A stretch of DNA of 49,863 nt from Acidilobaceae archaeon. GTDB taxonomy: Archaea; Thermoproteota; Thermoprotei_A; Sulfolobales; Acidilobaceae. Position 1 is the stretch's first letter; each line of letters opens with the position of its first letter. Location of the stretch: the NCBI GenBank assembly GCA_025058835.1, contig JANXEI010000003.1, positions 1 to 49,863 of the forward strand. Direction: 5' to 3'. Below are positions 1-7,729 of this stretch, piece by piece. The notes beneath the pieces were generated by a model, which worked only from the letters and a program-made list of their open reading frames with translations, was not told the origin of the DNA and did no database searches. The position numbers and the translations under genes are program-made.

Positions 1-29
1 ATAACAGCCGGGGCTCCATCAGCTCCCAT
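1..29. repeat. Left copy of a 29-bp repeat shared by both window ends
   Basis: Bases 1-29 are identical to 49832-49860. The match stops at base 30 (C here, G on the right), so this is not a clean circular overlap. On the minus strand the copy reads towards the left edge, the same orientation it has on the right where it lies just upstream of a CRISPR-like leader. A dispersed sequence such as a shared leader, at which an assembly broke, is the simplest reading. Confidence 0.85.
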
Positions 30-42
30 CAGAGCACTGAAG

Positions 43-57
43 CGAAAAGCTTAAATG
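43..57 (+). promoter_or_regulatory. BRE/TATA promoter upstream of the 84-118 hairpin
   Basis: A purine-rich BRE-like stretch (CGAAAAG) runs straight into CTTAAATG. This is the usual crenarchaeal layout and predicts a transcript starting near base 80. No good ORF begins there, so the product may be a structured RNA or a long leader. Confidence 0.5.
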
Positions 58-83
58 TATCCCGGAGTTTTCAGGGAAAGGCA

Positions 84-118
84 TAAGGGCTGCCCTCCCC
101 TCGGGAGGGAAGTCCTTA
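84..118 (+). other. Strong hairpin at the 5' end of a predicted transcript
   Basis: Bases 84-99 pair with 103-118 around a three-base loop (CTC). The stem is 16 bp with one G-U wobble and one G-A mismatch. It sits 4 nt after the start site predicted from the TATA box at 50-57. The rest of 119-270 is GC-rich with smaller hairpins (for example GGGG-AGTG-CCCC near 134-146). It could be the head of a non-coding RNA or a stabilising leader element. No known RNA family was recognised. Confidence 0.5.
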
Positions 119-156
119 CAATCAGGGCTCCCTCCCAGGACAGGGGAGTGCCCCAT

Positions 157-294
157 CTACAGGAGAACCATGTGGAGGAATTCCTGCACCTTCTGCGGGA
201 GCCTTGCCAGGTCGGCTAGGCTCATGGTCCAGCTCGCCCCTGCCGCCTCGTAGCCGGGGCCTTTTGGCTCTGAGGGGATATAAGCTAGTATCAT
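157..294 (-). CDS. Possible 45-residue small protein, unrecognised
   Basis: From the ATG at 294 the frame gives a 45-residue peptide that opens MILAYIPSEPKGPGYEAAG and ends in a plausible amphipathic helix (SLADLARLPQKVQEFLHMVLL, shown here only as its last 21 residues minus none critical; key residues are the Leu/Val heptads). Its codons (AGG, CTC, GTG, GAG, AAG) match the neighbouring genes. Against it, no TATA box or Shine-Dalgarno sequence lies upstream, and the enolase promoter runs across its start. It is either a small gene, a remnant, or chance. Confidence 0.25.
   Translation of the reverse strand: MILAYIPSEPKGPGYEAAGASWTMSLADLARLPQKVQEFLHMVLL
277..285 (+). promoter_or_regulatory. 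TATA box of enolase
   Basis: GATATAAGC lies 32-40 bases before the GTG start at 317, predicting a start site near 305. The short leader carries the purine-rich Shine-Dalgarno GGAGAGGAGG. Confidence 0.6.
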
Positions 295-316
295 ATACTC
301 AGCGCGGGGAGAGGAG

Positions 317-1597
317 GTGAGGGGCTTGAGCTCTCGGATAGCTGAAGTGAGAGGCGCCCTCGCCCTCGACTCCAGGGGCTCTCCCACCGTCAAGGCCAGG
401 GTAGTGACTGAAGGGGGCGCGGTGGGCACGGCAATAGCTCCAAGCGGCGCTAGCAAGAGCGTGAAGGAGGCAGTGGAGCTGAGGGACGGCGGCGCAAGGT
501 GGGCGGGAAGGGGGGTGGGAATAGCAATAGCTAACGTGAACGAGGTCATAGCTCCTCAGCTGAAGGGAATTGATGCAAGGGAGCAGAGGTTCATAGACAG
601 AGCCATGATAGCGCTAGACGGCACAGAGGACAAGTCGAGGCTGGGGGGAAACGCCATAGTTGCCGTGAGCCTTGCAGTAGCTAAGGCTGCTGCAGCGCAG
701 CTGAACCTCCCCCTCTACTCTTACCTAGGCGGCGTGAGATCTCATGTGCTACCGACTCCCTTCATGAACGTGATCAACGGCGGGGCTCATGCAGGGAACG
801 AGCTCAGCTTCCAGGAGTTCATGATAGTGCCCGTGGGGGCAGATGCCTTCTCGGAAGCTCTGCGCATTGCCGTGGAGGTCTACTACGTCCTCAAGGCCTA
901 CCTGAAGGAGAAGTACGGGAAGAGCGCAGTAAACGTAGGCGATGAGGGCGGCTTTGCCCCCCCGATGAGGAGGAACGAGGAGGCGCTCGAGGCGCTCATG
1001 GAGAGCGTTAAGAGGGCAGGCTACTCCGAGTCGCACGTGCTCTTAGGCATAGATGCAGCGGCGAGCCAGTTCTACTCCAGCGGCAGCTACCTCGTGGACG
1101 GGAGGGAGCTCTCCCCGGGCGAGCTGAGGGATCTTTACCTAGACCTGTTCTCCCGCTACCCGCTCGCCTACCTCGAGGATCCCTTCGAAGAGGGTGACTT
1201 TGCCTCCTTCGCCGAGCTCACGTCGAGGGTGAAGAGAGCGCTGGTAGTGGGAGACGACCTCTACTCCACTAACCTCAAGTACTTGAGGAGGGGGCTGGAG
1301 GTGAGGGCAACTAACGCGGCGCTCCTGAAGGTCAACCAGGCTGGCACGCTCACTGAATCCCTTGACTTCTACGAGGTAGCAAAGGGCTCTGGGCTCAGGG
1401 TGGTGGTCAGCCACAGGAGCGGGGACAGCGAGGACAGCTTCATAGCTGATCTTGCAGTAGCGCTGGGCTCCCCCATAAAGACGGGAGCTCCAGCAAGGGG
1501 GGAGAGGACTGCCAAGTACAACAGGCTCCTCGAGATAGAGGAGGAGCTGGGGGGCGCGGCTGAGTACCTCGGCAGCAACTTTACGGCCGTAACGTAA
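317..1597 (+). CDS. eno: Enolase (phosphopyruvate hydratase)
   Basis: This enzyme interconverts 2-phosphoglycerate and phosphoenolpyruvate in cytosolic glycolysis and gluconeogenesis. The 426 residues are normal family length. Recognisable blocks are the N-terminal SRGSPTV motif, the HAGNELSFQEFMI loop, NVGDEGGFAP, the metal-ligand segments GIDAAAS, YLEDPFEE and VGDDLYSTN, the catalytic-lysine strand LLKVNQAGTLTES, and SHRSGDSEDSFIADLAVAL near the C-terminus. Start is GTG with a GGAGAGGAGG Shine-Dalgarno sequence. Its last 17 bases overlap the end of the convergent secreted-protein gene. Confidence 0.97.
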   Translation: MRGLSSRIAEVRGALALDSRGSPTVKARVVTEGGAVGTAIAPSGASKSVKEAVELRDGGARWAGRGVGIAIANVNEVIAPQLKGIDAREQRFIDRAMIALDGTEDKSRLGGNAIVAVSLAVAKAAAAQLNLPLYSYLGGVRSHVLPTPFMNVINGGAHAGNELSFQEFMIVPVGADAFSEALRIAVEVYYVLKAYLKEKYGKSAVNVGDEGGFAPPMRRNEEALEALMESVKRAGYSESHVLLGIDAAASQFYSSGSYLVDGRELSPGELRDLYLDLFSRYPLAYLEDPFEEGDFASFAELTSRVKRALVVGDDLYSTNLKYLRRGLEVRATNAALLKVNQAGTLTESLDFYEVAKGSGLRVVVSHRSGDSEDSFIADLAVALGSPIKTGAPARGERTAKYNRLLEIEEELGGAAEYLGSNFTAVT

Positions 1598-2951
1598 GGG
1601 TCAGGGGATAGTACAGGCACACCCCGCGCGGCGGCGTTGCGCTGGGACACAGCTCTAGCAGCAGGTTAAGGGTAAGCGTGGAGGGGCCGGAGGCCGTCAG
1701 GTTTACGTAGTTCCTCGAGTTCGTGTTGAGAGTAACAATGCTGGTCTCGCTGGGGTTTACGGCGCCGCCGCTGATAACTATGGGGGTCGAGGAGGCAGCC
1801 CCTACTAACCTTATCTGCGCAGAGTAACCTGCAAGCGATCCGGAGTGCCCGGAATAGATGAGCCTAGCAGTAAACGGCTGGGTGGCAGAGATGTTGACTG
1901 CTGCAACGCTGACGGTGGGCACCCTCCAAGTAGCGGAAGCGCAGGTGCCGGCAGGACAAGCGCTGTAAGAGGCTAACATGTAGATCCTGAACACGTCCGA
2001 CCCCAACACGATGCTGCTATACTCTCCGCAGAGCCTTGTGCCATTGTACACCCTTATGCTGCCCGGATACCCCCTCCCCAGCACTATATCTCTCACTACG
2101 GTAACCGAGAAGGAGGTGCCGCTGCCCGTAAACTCGAGAGTCCCCGCGTCGTCCCGCACCTCTACCGAAACAGGAGCTGGGGCGCTGAAGCTGATCGTTC
2201 TCGGATCTCCTGTGGAGGCCACGAAGTCGTCGTATCTGGGATTAGCAGCTCCCCGAGAGTGGATGCCGACGTAGGCAGGCCGGAAGAAGCGATCGCCAGT
2301 TATGGTGGCGCTCGTGAAGGCACCCAGAGCACCGTCAGGCCTGTATGCCCACGCCTCAATGGTGATGGAGTTACCTGTCACCGTGTACCTCGCAACTATG
2401 GTGTACCATTGATTTGCAGAAACGCCGCCGCTTACGGGAGATCCGGCGTGCATCTGCCAACCCCCCGCGGGGGCATAAGACCATATATAAAGATTACCGG
2501 AGTATATGGATATCTCGTAAACGCTGGTCCTTGTAGAGTCGAGAAACGCTATTCCCTTGTAGTTGGCACTTGGGTCGCCCCTCACCTTCACTGCAGCCCA
2601 GAGGCTGGAGTAAGAGCTGATAGAAGTGGTCCAGTAAACCTGATGCCCTTTTCCGCTCGCGCTGCTGACGATGTTTCTCGCGCCCTGCCCCTTATGACCA
2701 GCTGCGTCTCTTACCCAGTTACCTCCATCTACTGCCCACCCTGGCGGGGGAAAGGTCGCCTCGTCGAAGTCCGTGTACACGAGGGCAGCAGAGCTCCTCG
2801 ACACCTGGCAGGGAGGTGGCGCAACGAAATTAGCCGTAGGGCGTTGCGGGACTAGCTCCACGGTAGCACTCATCTGCAGGTATGCCGAAGCGTTTGCCAT
2901 AATGATCATTGTTATCATCAAGATCAGGGGGAAGAACCGCAATGTCATCAC
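1581..2951 (-). CDS. Secreted beta-rich protein with LamG-like domain
   Basis: This 456-residue protein starts with a hydrophobic signal segment (residues 3-23). Residues about 58-250 resemble a concanavalin/LamG-type jelly roll (FPPPGW, VKVRGDPSANYKGIAFL, ANQWYTIVARYTV, RYDDFVAST). The rest is Ser/Thr-rich beta sheet with scattered cysteines (LCGEY, CPAGTC, LCPSA, GVCLYY), suitable for disulphides. It overlaps the upstream gene by one base (TGATG), so the two are translationally coupled. The mature N-terminus (ATVELVP) echoes that of the upstream protein. I infer an extracellular adhesin, cap or minor fibre subunit. No enzymatic motif is visible. Confidence 0.75.
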   Translation of the reverse strand: MMTLRFFPLILMITMIIMANASAYLQMSATVELVPQRPTANFVAPPPCQVSRSSAALVYTDFDEATFPPPGWAVDGGNWVRDAAGHKGQGARNIVSSASGKGHQVYWTTSISSYSSLWAAVKVRGDPSANYKGIAFLDSTRTSVYEISIYSGNLYIWSYAPAGGWQMHAGSPVSGGVSANQWYTIVARYTVTGNSITIEAWAYRPDGALGAFTSATITGDRFFRPAYVGIHSRGAANPRYDDFVASTGDPRTISFSAPAPVSVEVRDDAGTLEFTGSGTSFSVTVVRDIVLGRGYPGSIRVYNGTRLCGEYSSIVLGSDVFRIYMLASYSACPAGTCASATWRVPTVSVAAVNISATQPFTARLIYSGHSGSLAGYSAQIRLVGAASSTPIVISGGAVNPSETSIVTLNTNSRNYVNLTASGPSTLTLNLLLELCPSATPPRGVCLYYPLTLTLRP

Positions 2952-3529
2952 CTCTTGCTCTCCAGCCTCAGTATGGCGAACGTATACCCTCTGCGTACCC
3001 CATCATCGCCTATGTAAACAATAATGTCTATCTCGACCGCGGCCCCACTCGCTACGTTAAAGCATCCTGAGTTCGGGCTTAGCAAGCTAAACCTTGCCAG
3101 GAACCCCGAAGTGAAGTTAGGCGAGGGGAAACCGCTGGGCGTTCTCGCAACCCCGCTAGGGAAGACGAAAAGCTCTGCCCTATCGCCAGGTCTCAGCGTG
3201 CCCCACCCCTCGACTCTCACGCACACTTGCCTCACGCCGTTATCGAGGTTCCTGATCCTCAGTACATCGCTGTACCAGTTAGTCTGGTTGGTGGGCCTTA
3301 TGGAGACGCCGGCCACGTCGCCCTGCTCTTTGATGGTTACATGTATGGGAATACCACCTACGTCAGGCCTGCCTGCGTTCGAGCCGGGCTCAAACCTCAC
3401 GACTGCCTGTTGTGCTATGTTTGCATTGCCTGTAATTGTTCTGTGAGAATATACCGTAGCCTGACCCAGCAGGGCGACGGCTATTGTTGCGAGTACCAGC
3501 ACTCCTGCCAGCAGCACCTCTCTCTTCAT
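2948..3529 (-). CDS. Small secreted protein, possibly TasA/camelysin-like fibre subunit
   Basis: The 193-residue protein has a Lys/Arg start, a hydrophobic signal segment (about 6-24) and a beta-rich exported region. The motif WYSDVLRIRNLDNGVRQVCV resembles the strand order of TasA/camelysin-type proteins, which include archaeal bundling-pilus and cannula subunits. Two cysteines (QVCV, SGCF) could form a disulphide. It is the first gene of a two-gene operon with the LamG-like protein, under a promoter that overlaps the trpS stop codon. The fibre role is inference from fold-like features and context. Certainty about export is high. Confidence 0.7.
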   Translation of the reverse strand: MKREVLLAGVLVLATIAVALLGQATVYSHRTITGNANIAQQAVVRFEPGSNAGRPDVGGIPIHVTIKEQGDVAGVSIRPTNQTNWYSDVLRIRNLDNGVRQVCVRVEGWGTLRPGDRAELFVFPSGVARTPSGFPSPNFTSGFLARFSLLSPNSGCFNVASGAAVEIDIIVYIGDDGVRRGYTFAILRLESKR

Positions 3530-3558
3530 TCTTCCCCGGGGAGATTCGCCCGATCGTC

Positions 3559-3567
3559 TTTTTAAGG
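3559..3567 (-). promoter_or_regulatory. TATA box of the secreted operon, overlapping the trpS stop
   Basis: On the minus strand CCTTAAAAA contains the TAA stop of trpS (3564-3562). The box lies about 33 bases from the ATG at 3529, giving a leader of roughly 8 nt. Confidence 0.6.
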
Positions 3568-4698
3568 CTTATAGTCAGACCACATTTGCCTCGCTAGTTC
3601 CCCCTCGTACATGAAGAGCCTGATGAGCTCCCTTGCCCTCTCCCTCCTCTCCCTGTGCTGCTCCAGGAAAGAGTTGAGCCTCTCTATCAGGTACTCCTTG
3701 AGCTCTCCTGTGAGCATCCTCCCGCTCCTGTAGTCCTCCTCTATTTTGGCTAGCTTCGCGTCGTCTGGCTCGAAATATATTTTCAGCCACTGGAAGGAGA
3801 CGTCAACGTCCGGGTTCCCTCCTAGCTTCCTGTGGAGCTCCACCGTGGGCTGGCCTCCGGAGAAAGCATACTTCATGATCTTCAGCCTCACCTCCTTCGG
3901 GCTGTCGTGGAGGAAGATGGCGCTCTCTGGCTTGGAGGTGCTCATCTTCCCCTCGCCGGTGAGCGGCGGGAGGAAGCGGGAGTGGATCGCTGCTGCCTTG
4001 TAATAGCCCATACTTTCTGCCAAATCTCTCTGCACCCTCCAATAAGGGTCTTGGTCTATTGCAGCCGGGATGAGGCACCTCCTCCTCTCGAAGAAGGTGG
4101 GCACTATCTGGAGGGCAGGGTAGAAGGTCAACCCTATGTTCGTCTCCCCCGTGAAGCCGAAGACTGCCCTCACGGTGTTCAGGTTGATCCTCTTCGCCAC
4201 CTTAAGGGCCATTGGGTACAGCTTGCCTATGTACTCTGTGTCGAAGAAGATGAAGGTCCTCTCCGGGTCAAAACCGGCAGCTATTATGTCGAGGGCGTTC
4301 TCATATGCCCACCTCCTCGCCTCCTCAAGGCTCATGTTGGGCTCGTCGAGGAACTTCTCGTCGTCCGTGATCATTATGTACACGTTGACCCTGAACTTGT
4401 CCTGGAGCCATTTGGTGAAGAGGAAGGGGATCATGTGGCCTATGTGCATAGGTCCAGAGGGGCCCCTGCCCGTGTAGAGGAAGAAACCCCTCCCCTCCGC
4501 GTAGTCCTTCAGCACCAGGTCGAGGTCCCTGTGGGAGAAGAATATGCCCCTCCTCAACATAACGTGGCTCTCCCCAGCTATCTCCTCCACCTTCTTAACC
4601 AGCTCCTCCGTAATCCTCTGGGTCCCGAATATCTGGATGAGCCTCTCGTAGTCTACCCTGCCCCTTACCTCCCAGGGAGTTACGCTGAACTCCTCCAT
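3562..4698 (-). CDS. trpS: Tryptophanyl-tRNA synthetase
   Basis: Class I synthetase that charges tRNA-Trp. The 378 residues fit the archaeal/eukaryotic-type family. The HIGH signature is in GRGPSGPMHIGHMIPF near residue 80. The KMSKS loop appears as GKMSTSKPESAIF. The block MITDDEKFL and the conserved FIFFDTEYIG, FGFTGETNIG and PAIDQDPYWR segments are all present. The start at 4698 is 28 bases from the A/T core at 4725-4735, which also appears to drive the divergent uracil-DNA glycosylase gene. Confidence 0.97.
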   Translation of the reverse strand: MEEFSVTPWEVRGRVDYERLIQIFGTQRITEELVKKVEEIAGESHVMLRRGIFFSHRDLDLVLKDYAEGRGFFLYTGRGPSGPMHIGHMIPFLFTKWLQDKFRVNVYIMITDDEKFLDEPNMSLEEARRWAYENALDIIAAGFDPERTFIFFDTEYIGKLYPMALKVAKRINLNTVRAVFGFTGETNIGLTFYPALQIVPTFFERRRCLIPAAIDQDPYWRVQRDLAESMGYYKAAAIHSRFLPPLTGEGKMSTSKPESAIFLHDSPKEVRLKIMKYAFSGGQPTVELHRKLGGNPDVDVSFQWLKIYFEPDDAKLAKIEEDYRSGRMLTGELKEYLIERLNSFLEQHRERRERARELIRLFMYEGELARQMWSDYKP

Positions 4699-4724
4699 AG
4701 CGCGGGAGTTAGGACAGAATGGAT

Positions 4725-4735
4725 CCTAATATAGC
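4725..4735. promoter_or_regulatory. Two-way TATA core for trpS and udg
   Basis: The core CCTAATATAGC reads as a TATA box on both strands. It predicts a trpS start site near 4704 (ATG at 4698) and a udg start site near 4755 (ATG at 4761). This is the main reason for choosing the downstream udg start. Confidence 0.55.
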
Positions 4736-4760
4736 CCATAACGTAGCCTTTCGGGGGAGG

Positions 4761-5372
4761 ATGGAGGGGCTGAAAGAGATCGTTAGAGCATGCACTAAGT
4801 GCAGGCTCCATCTCGGTAGGAAGAACGCTGTGCCCGGCGAGGGCCCGGCGTGGGCGAGGATCGTTCTCGTTGGGGAGGCGCCAGGGAGGCAGGAGGACGA
4901 GGAGGGGCGACCCTTTGTGGGGGCTGCTGGCAGGCTGCTGGACTCCTTGCTGAGGGAGGCGGGGCTGAGGAGGGAAGAGCTGTATGTTACGAACCTCGTG
5001 AAGTGCAGGCCTCCTGGGAACAGGAGGCCGAGGAGCGACGAGATCTCAGCCTGCCTTCCCTACCTCCTCTCGGAGCTCTCCGCCCTCCGCCCTGCGCTCG
5101 TGGTAGCGCTGGGGGAGACTGCCGGCAGGTCCTTGTCGCAAGCTCTCGGCATAGAGTGGAGGGGCTTGGGGGAGATGAGGGGGAGGAAGAGGGTAGGGGC
5201 GCTGGGAGGTCGCGCCCTTGCCCTCCTCTTCACCTACCACCCCTCAGCGGCCCTGAGGAGGAGGGAGCTGGGCGATCTCATCTTGAAAGACCTCACGCTC
5301 GCGGCAGAGATAGCTCGAGGGAACCCTCCAGGAGATCCTGAGGATGAGCCACATAGCCAAGATCATCCCTAA
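4761..5372 (+). CDS. udg: Family 4 uracil-DNA glycosylase (Fe-S)
   Basis: Removes uracil from DNA, important where cytosine deaminates quickly at high temperature. From the ATG at 4761 the protein is 203 residues. Four cysteines of the 4Fe-4S cluster are visible: C11-x2-C14, then KCRPPGN and SACLPYL. Motif A is GEAPGRQEDEEGRPFVG and motif B is TYHPSAAL. An in-frame ATG at 4719 would add 14 residues that include the promoter core, so it is less likely. The last 129 bases overlap the convergent S16 protease gene, including the HPSAA motif region's downstream helix. Confidence 0.93.
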   Translation: MEGLKEIVRACTKCRLHLGRKNAVPGEGPAWARIVLVGEAPGRQEDEEGRPFVGAAGRLLDSLLREAGLRREELYVTNLVKCRPPGNRRPRSDEISACLPYLLSELSALRPALVVALGETAGRSLSQALGIEWRGLGEMRGRKRVGALGGRALALLFTYHPSAALRRRELGDLILKDLTLAAEIARGNPPGDPEDEPHSQDHP

Positions 5373-7136
5373 AGTGAAGGCTGCAGCAATGAAGACGAGA
5401 GCGTAGGCATAAGTCAGTGGAGTGAGGAGAGGCTGTTCAGGGCTAGGGAGAGGGCTCTCCCCACCGACGTTGCCTGGCGCTGAGACGCGCGGCGGAAGGT
5501 TCCTGGAGATGGCCAGGGAGCTCCAGAGGACTGTAGAGGCAACTGCCTCCTGCATTAGCGCCACAGATGCCCCGAAATCGCCGTACTCATACCTCACCCT
5601 GCTGAACTCCAGGTAGGCTGGGGAGAGGCCTGAGACGAGGCCCTTGGAGTAGGCGTAGGAGGAGAGGAGATACAGGACGTTCTTCAGCTCCCTCCTGTAA
5701 TCATCTGCAAACGCCCTATCTGCTATGTCTGGGGGGACGAAGAGGGTGGATATGCTCCTCGAGAAGGCCTCCCTGTAAAAGCCTATGGCTGCCACGTAGT
5801 TGTTAGCCTCCAGGGCCGCCTTAGCCTCTTTCCTCAGAGAGTCCACTATCTGAGCCCCCATTCTTAGGCTCTCCGCGTTTGCCGGGGAGTAGTATCTTAT
5901 GACGTGCTCCACATATCTTATGGCATAGTTTGTGGCGGCCTCCACGTAGTTTCCGAAGAGGATGACTGCCCTCTTCACGTCCTGCTCAAATATCTTTGGC
6001 CTGTCTTCCTTCACGGCCTCTGCTGTTCTTAGCCACACCTTTACCGTCTCGATCCTCGCTCTGGCAAAGCTGAGGTAGTTTATCGCCTCTGCGACTGACC
6101 CTCCCCTGTTTAAAACGTTCTCCGCTGCCATGAGGCTCGAGTTGGCATCGGCAAGCCTCGTATATGCCGTGGCGAGGAACTCCACGTAGTATACAGATCC
6201 CTCCCTTTCCCGCGAGTCAAGCTCCTTTCTTAGCTCCCTTTGCTCTGCCCTCACCCTCTCTATCTCTTGCCTCAGCTGGCCAGGCCCACCCCTCTGCACA
6301 GCCTGCTCGTACTGGATCCTCAGGGCCTCAGCGTAAGCAGCAAAGGCGAAGCTCGCTGCAGAGTAAGGGCTCCTGTCGAGCTGTTCCCTCGCCCTAGCGA
6401 GGTTCTGCCTTGCCTGAGGGCTGAGGGCCCCCCTCGCAGCCTCGGTGAGGTTTATGAGCTCGAGCGCTGCCCTCCTCATAGCGGGGTTGAACCTCTCCGG
6501 CATCCGAAGCGTGAGGTTGCCGGCCAGAGGGCTCATTCCGCTCATTATCTCGTAAGCCTCTAACAGACCTGTAACGGGTAGGTTCCTCACGCAGGCCCTG
6601 GTTAGGTCGCGAGCGTTGCTGGTGGGCAGCATCAGGTAGAGGCCCTGGCTCTGGGCTACCCTACACTTCGTGTCCACGCCTCCTACTCGAGAAGAGAGGC
6701 CCTCAGGAGAGATGGCGCCTGTTACTGCGTACTCGCTTAGGCTAACGTTCCTCATCGATAGGAGCATGGAGTAGGTGAGGAGCGCCACCGCAAAGCCGCC
6801 GCTGGGACCTGAGACCCTCTCCCGCGTCTTTATCGTTATGACCACGTCGAAGAGCCCCCAGTGGTAGCCAGCCAACAGGCTGCTCGTCATGAAAGCCATG
6901 ATCATGCTGCTCCTCGTGAGCTCGTCAACGTTGTTCTCCCCCACTTCCGTCATGACCCTAGCCTGGCCAGTGCCAGGGTACTTGATCAGAACCGTTACGT
7001 TCAGTAGGCTTCCTCCTCCCCCACCGTCCACTGCCGGCACAATGACCCAGCCGTACAGAGTGCTTTGCTGATTTCCTGTGGCAGCCGCAGGGAGCAAGAT
7101 GAGGAACGCTATCAGCAGCGCTACCGCAGATCTCAA
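5244..7136 (-). CDS. Membrane-anchored Lon-like (S16) serine protease
   Basis: The 630-residue protein has an N-terminal signal or anchor (residues 3-20), a peptidase S16 domain, a long helical/coiled region (about 200-560) and a C-terminal membrane segment (about 575-600) before a basic tail. The Lon-type dyad is visible as Ser112 in SGPSGGFAVA and Lys157 in VGGVDTKCRVA. There is no AAA+ domain, unlike full LonB. The catalytic domain is predicted to face outside. Crenarchaea carry similar stand-alone S16 proteins of unknown substrate. Start is TTG with GGGAG eight bases upstream. Confidence 0.85.
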   Translation of the reverse strand: MRSAVALLIAFLILLPAAATGNQQSTLYGWVIVPAVDGGGGGSLLNVTVLIKYPGTGQARVMTEVGENNVDELTRSSMIMAFMTSSLLAGYHWGLFDVVITIKTRERVSGPSGGFAVALLTYSMLLSMRNVSLSEYAVTGAISPEGLSSRVGGVDTKCRVAQSQGLYLMLPTSNARDLTRACVRNLPVTGLLEAYEIMSGMSPLAGNLTLRMPERFNPAMRRAALELINLTEAARGALSPQARQNLARAREQLDRSPYSAASFAFAAYAEALRIQYEQAVQRGGPGQLRQEIERVRAEQRELRKELDSREREGSVYYVEFLATAYTRLADANSSLMAAENVLNRGGSVAEAINYLSFARARIETVKVWLRTAEAVKEDRPKIFEQDVKRAVILFGNYVEAATNYAIRYVEHVIRYYSPANAESLRMGAQIVDSLRKEAKAALEANNYVAAIGFYREAFSRSISTLFVPPDIADRAFADDYRRELKNVLYLLSSYAYSKGLVSGLSPAYLEFSRVRYEYGDFGASVALMQEAVASTVLWSSLAISRNLPPRVSAPGNVGGESPLPSPEQPLLTPLTYAYALVFIAAAFTLGMILAMWLILRISWRVPSSYLCREREVFQDEIAQLPPPQGR

Positions 7137-7167
7137 GCGTGACTCCCATCGCCCGGGAGACAGTTAG

Positions 7168-7178
7168 GCTTTAAGGCT
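7168..7178. promoter_or_regulatory. Two-way TATA core between the S16 protease and the wHTH operon
   Basis: GGCTTTAAGGC is nearly symmetric. Rightward it is about 26 bases from the GTG at 7199 (leaderless); leftward it is 37 bases from the TTG at 7136. Confidence 0.5.
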
Positions 7179-7198
7179 TATGCATATCTCTCAGGTAG

Positions 7199-7729
7199 GT
7201 GCTCCGCTTGCCAAAGAAGGAAGAGCAGAAGGAGCAAAAGCAGGAGGGGACGAAGACCAAAGAGCTGAAGATAGCCTCGGTGCAGGTCGTCACGAGGGAT
7301 GCCGTAATGAAGAACCAGAGGCAGATGAACGTCCTCTACATCATCGATAAGCTTGGACCTATGTATGAGAGGACCCTTCATGAGCTGGTGAGGCAGATTC
7401 AGGAGAAAGGAATGCCCCTCGGCTACAACTTCATCAGGGTTGCCGAGGGCTCTCACAGCCCTGAGCTAAAGAACGACCTCATTTCCTTAACCTATGTTGG
7501 TTTTATAGAGACAGACCCAATAAGGAGAAAGGTGAGGACCACTGGCGATGGGAAGGAGGCCCTGGAGAAGCAGGGAGCGCCGGCTGGAATAGTGAAACTG
7601 CTTGAGGAGGAGAGGGATAACCTCAAGAACCTTACGGCACTCCTTGATAGCCAGATAGAGGTCCAGTTCAGGCGGAAGCCGGAGAGGGAGAGGAGGTCTC
7701 TGCCCCGGCTCAGGGACCTACTGAGATGA
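7199..7729 (+). CDS. Winged-helix protein with coiled-coil tail
   Basis: The 176-residue protein begins with a charged Lys/Glu stretch. It is followed by a winged-helix-like core (about 38-118) including MNVLYIIDKLGPMYERTLHE and the helix-turn-wing segment LISLTYVGFIETDPIRRKVR-TTGDGKEAL. The C-terminal part is Glu/Lys/Arg-rich and helical. I recognise no named family. It is the first gene of a four-gene operon and overlaps the next gene by ATGA. A DNA-binding role is inferred; no function is known. Start is GTG, leaderless from the core at 7168. Confidence 0.75.
   Translation: MLRLPKKEEQKEQKQEGTKTKELKIASVQVVTRDAVMKNQRQMNVLYIIDKLGPMYERTLHELVRQIQEKGMPLGYNFIRVAEGSHSPELKNDLISLTYVGFIETDPIRRKVRTTGDGKEALEKQGAPAGIVKLLEEERDNLKNLTALLDSQIEVQFRRKPERERRSLPRLRDLLR

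Noticed and set aside
80-270. RNase P RNA or SRP RNA upstream of enolase
   Set aside because: GGGAGGGAAGTCC vaguely resembles the RNase P CR-I sequence, but no matching CR-V block or P4 pairing is found, and the SRP helix 8 consensus is missing.
3832-4734. 300-residue frame antisense to trpS
   Set aside because: Low-complexity His, Leu and Pro-rich translation typical of the opposite strand of a GC-rich gene; trpS on the other strand is unambiguous.
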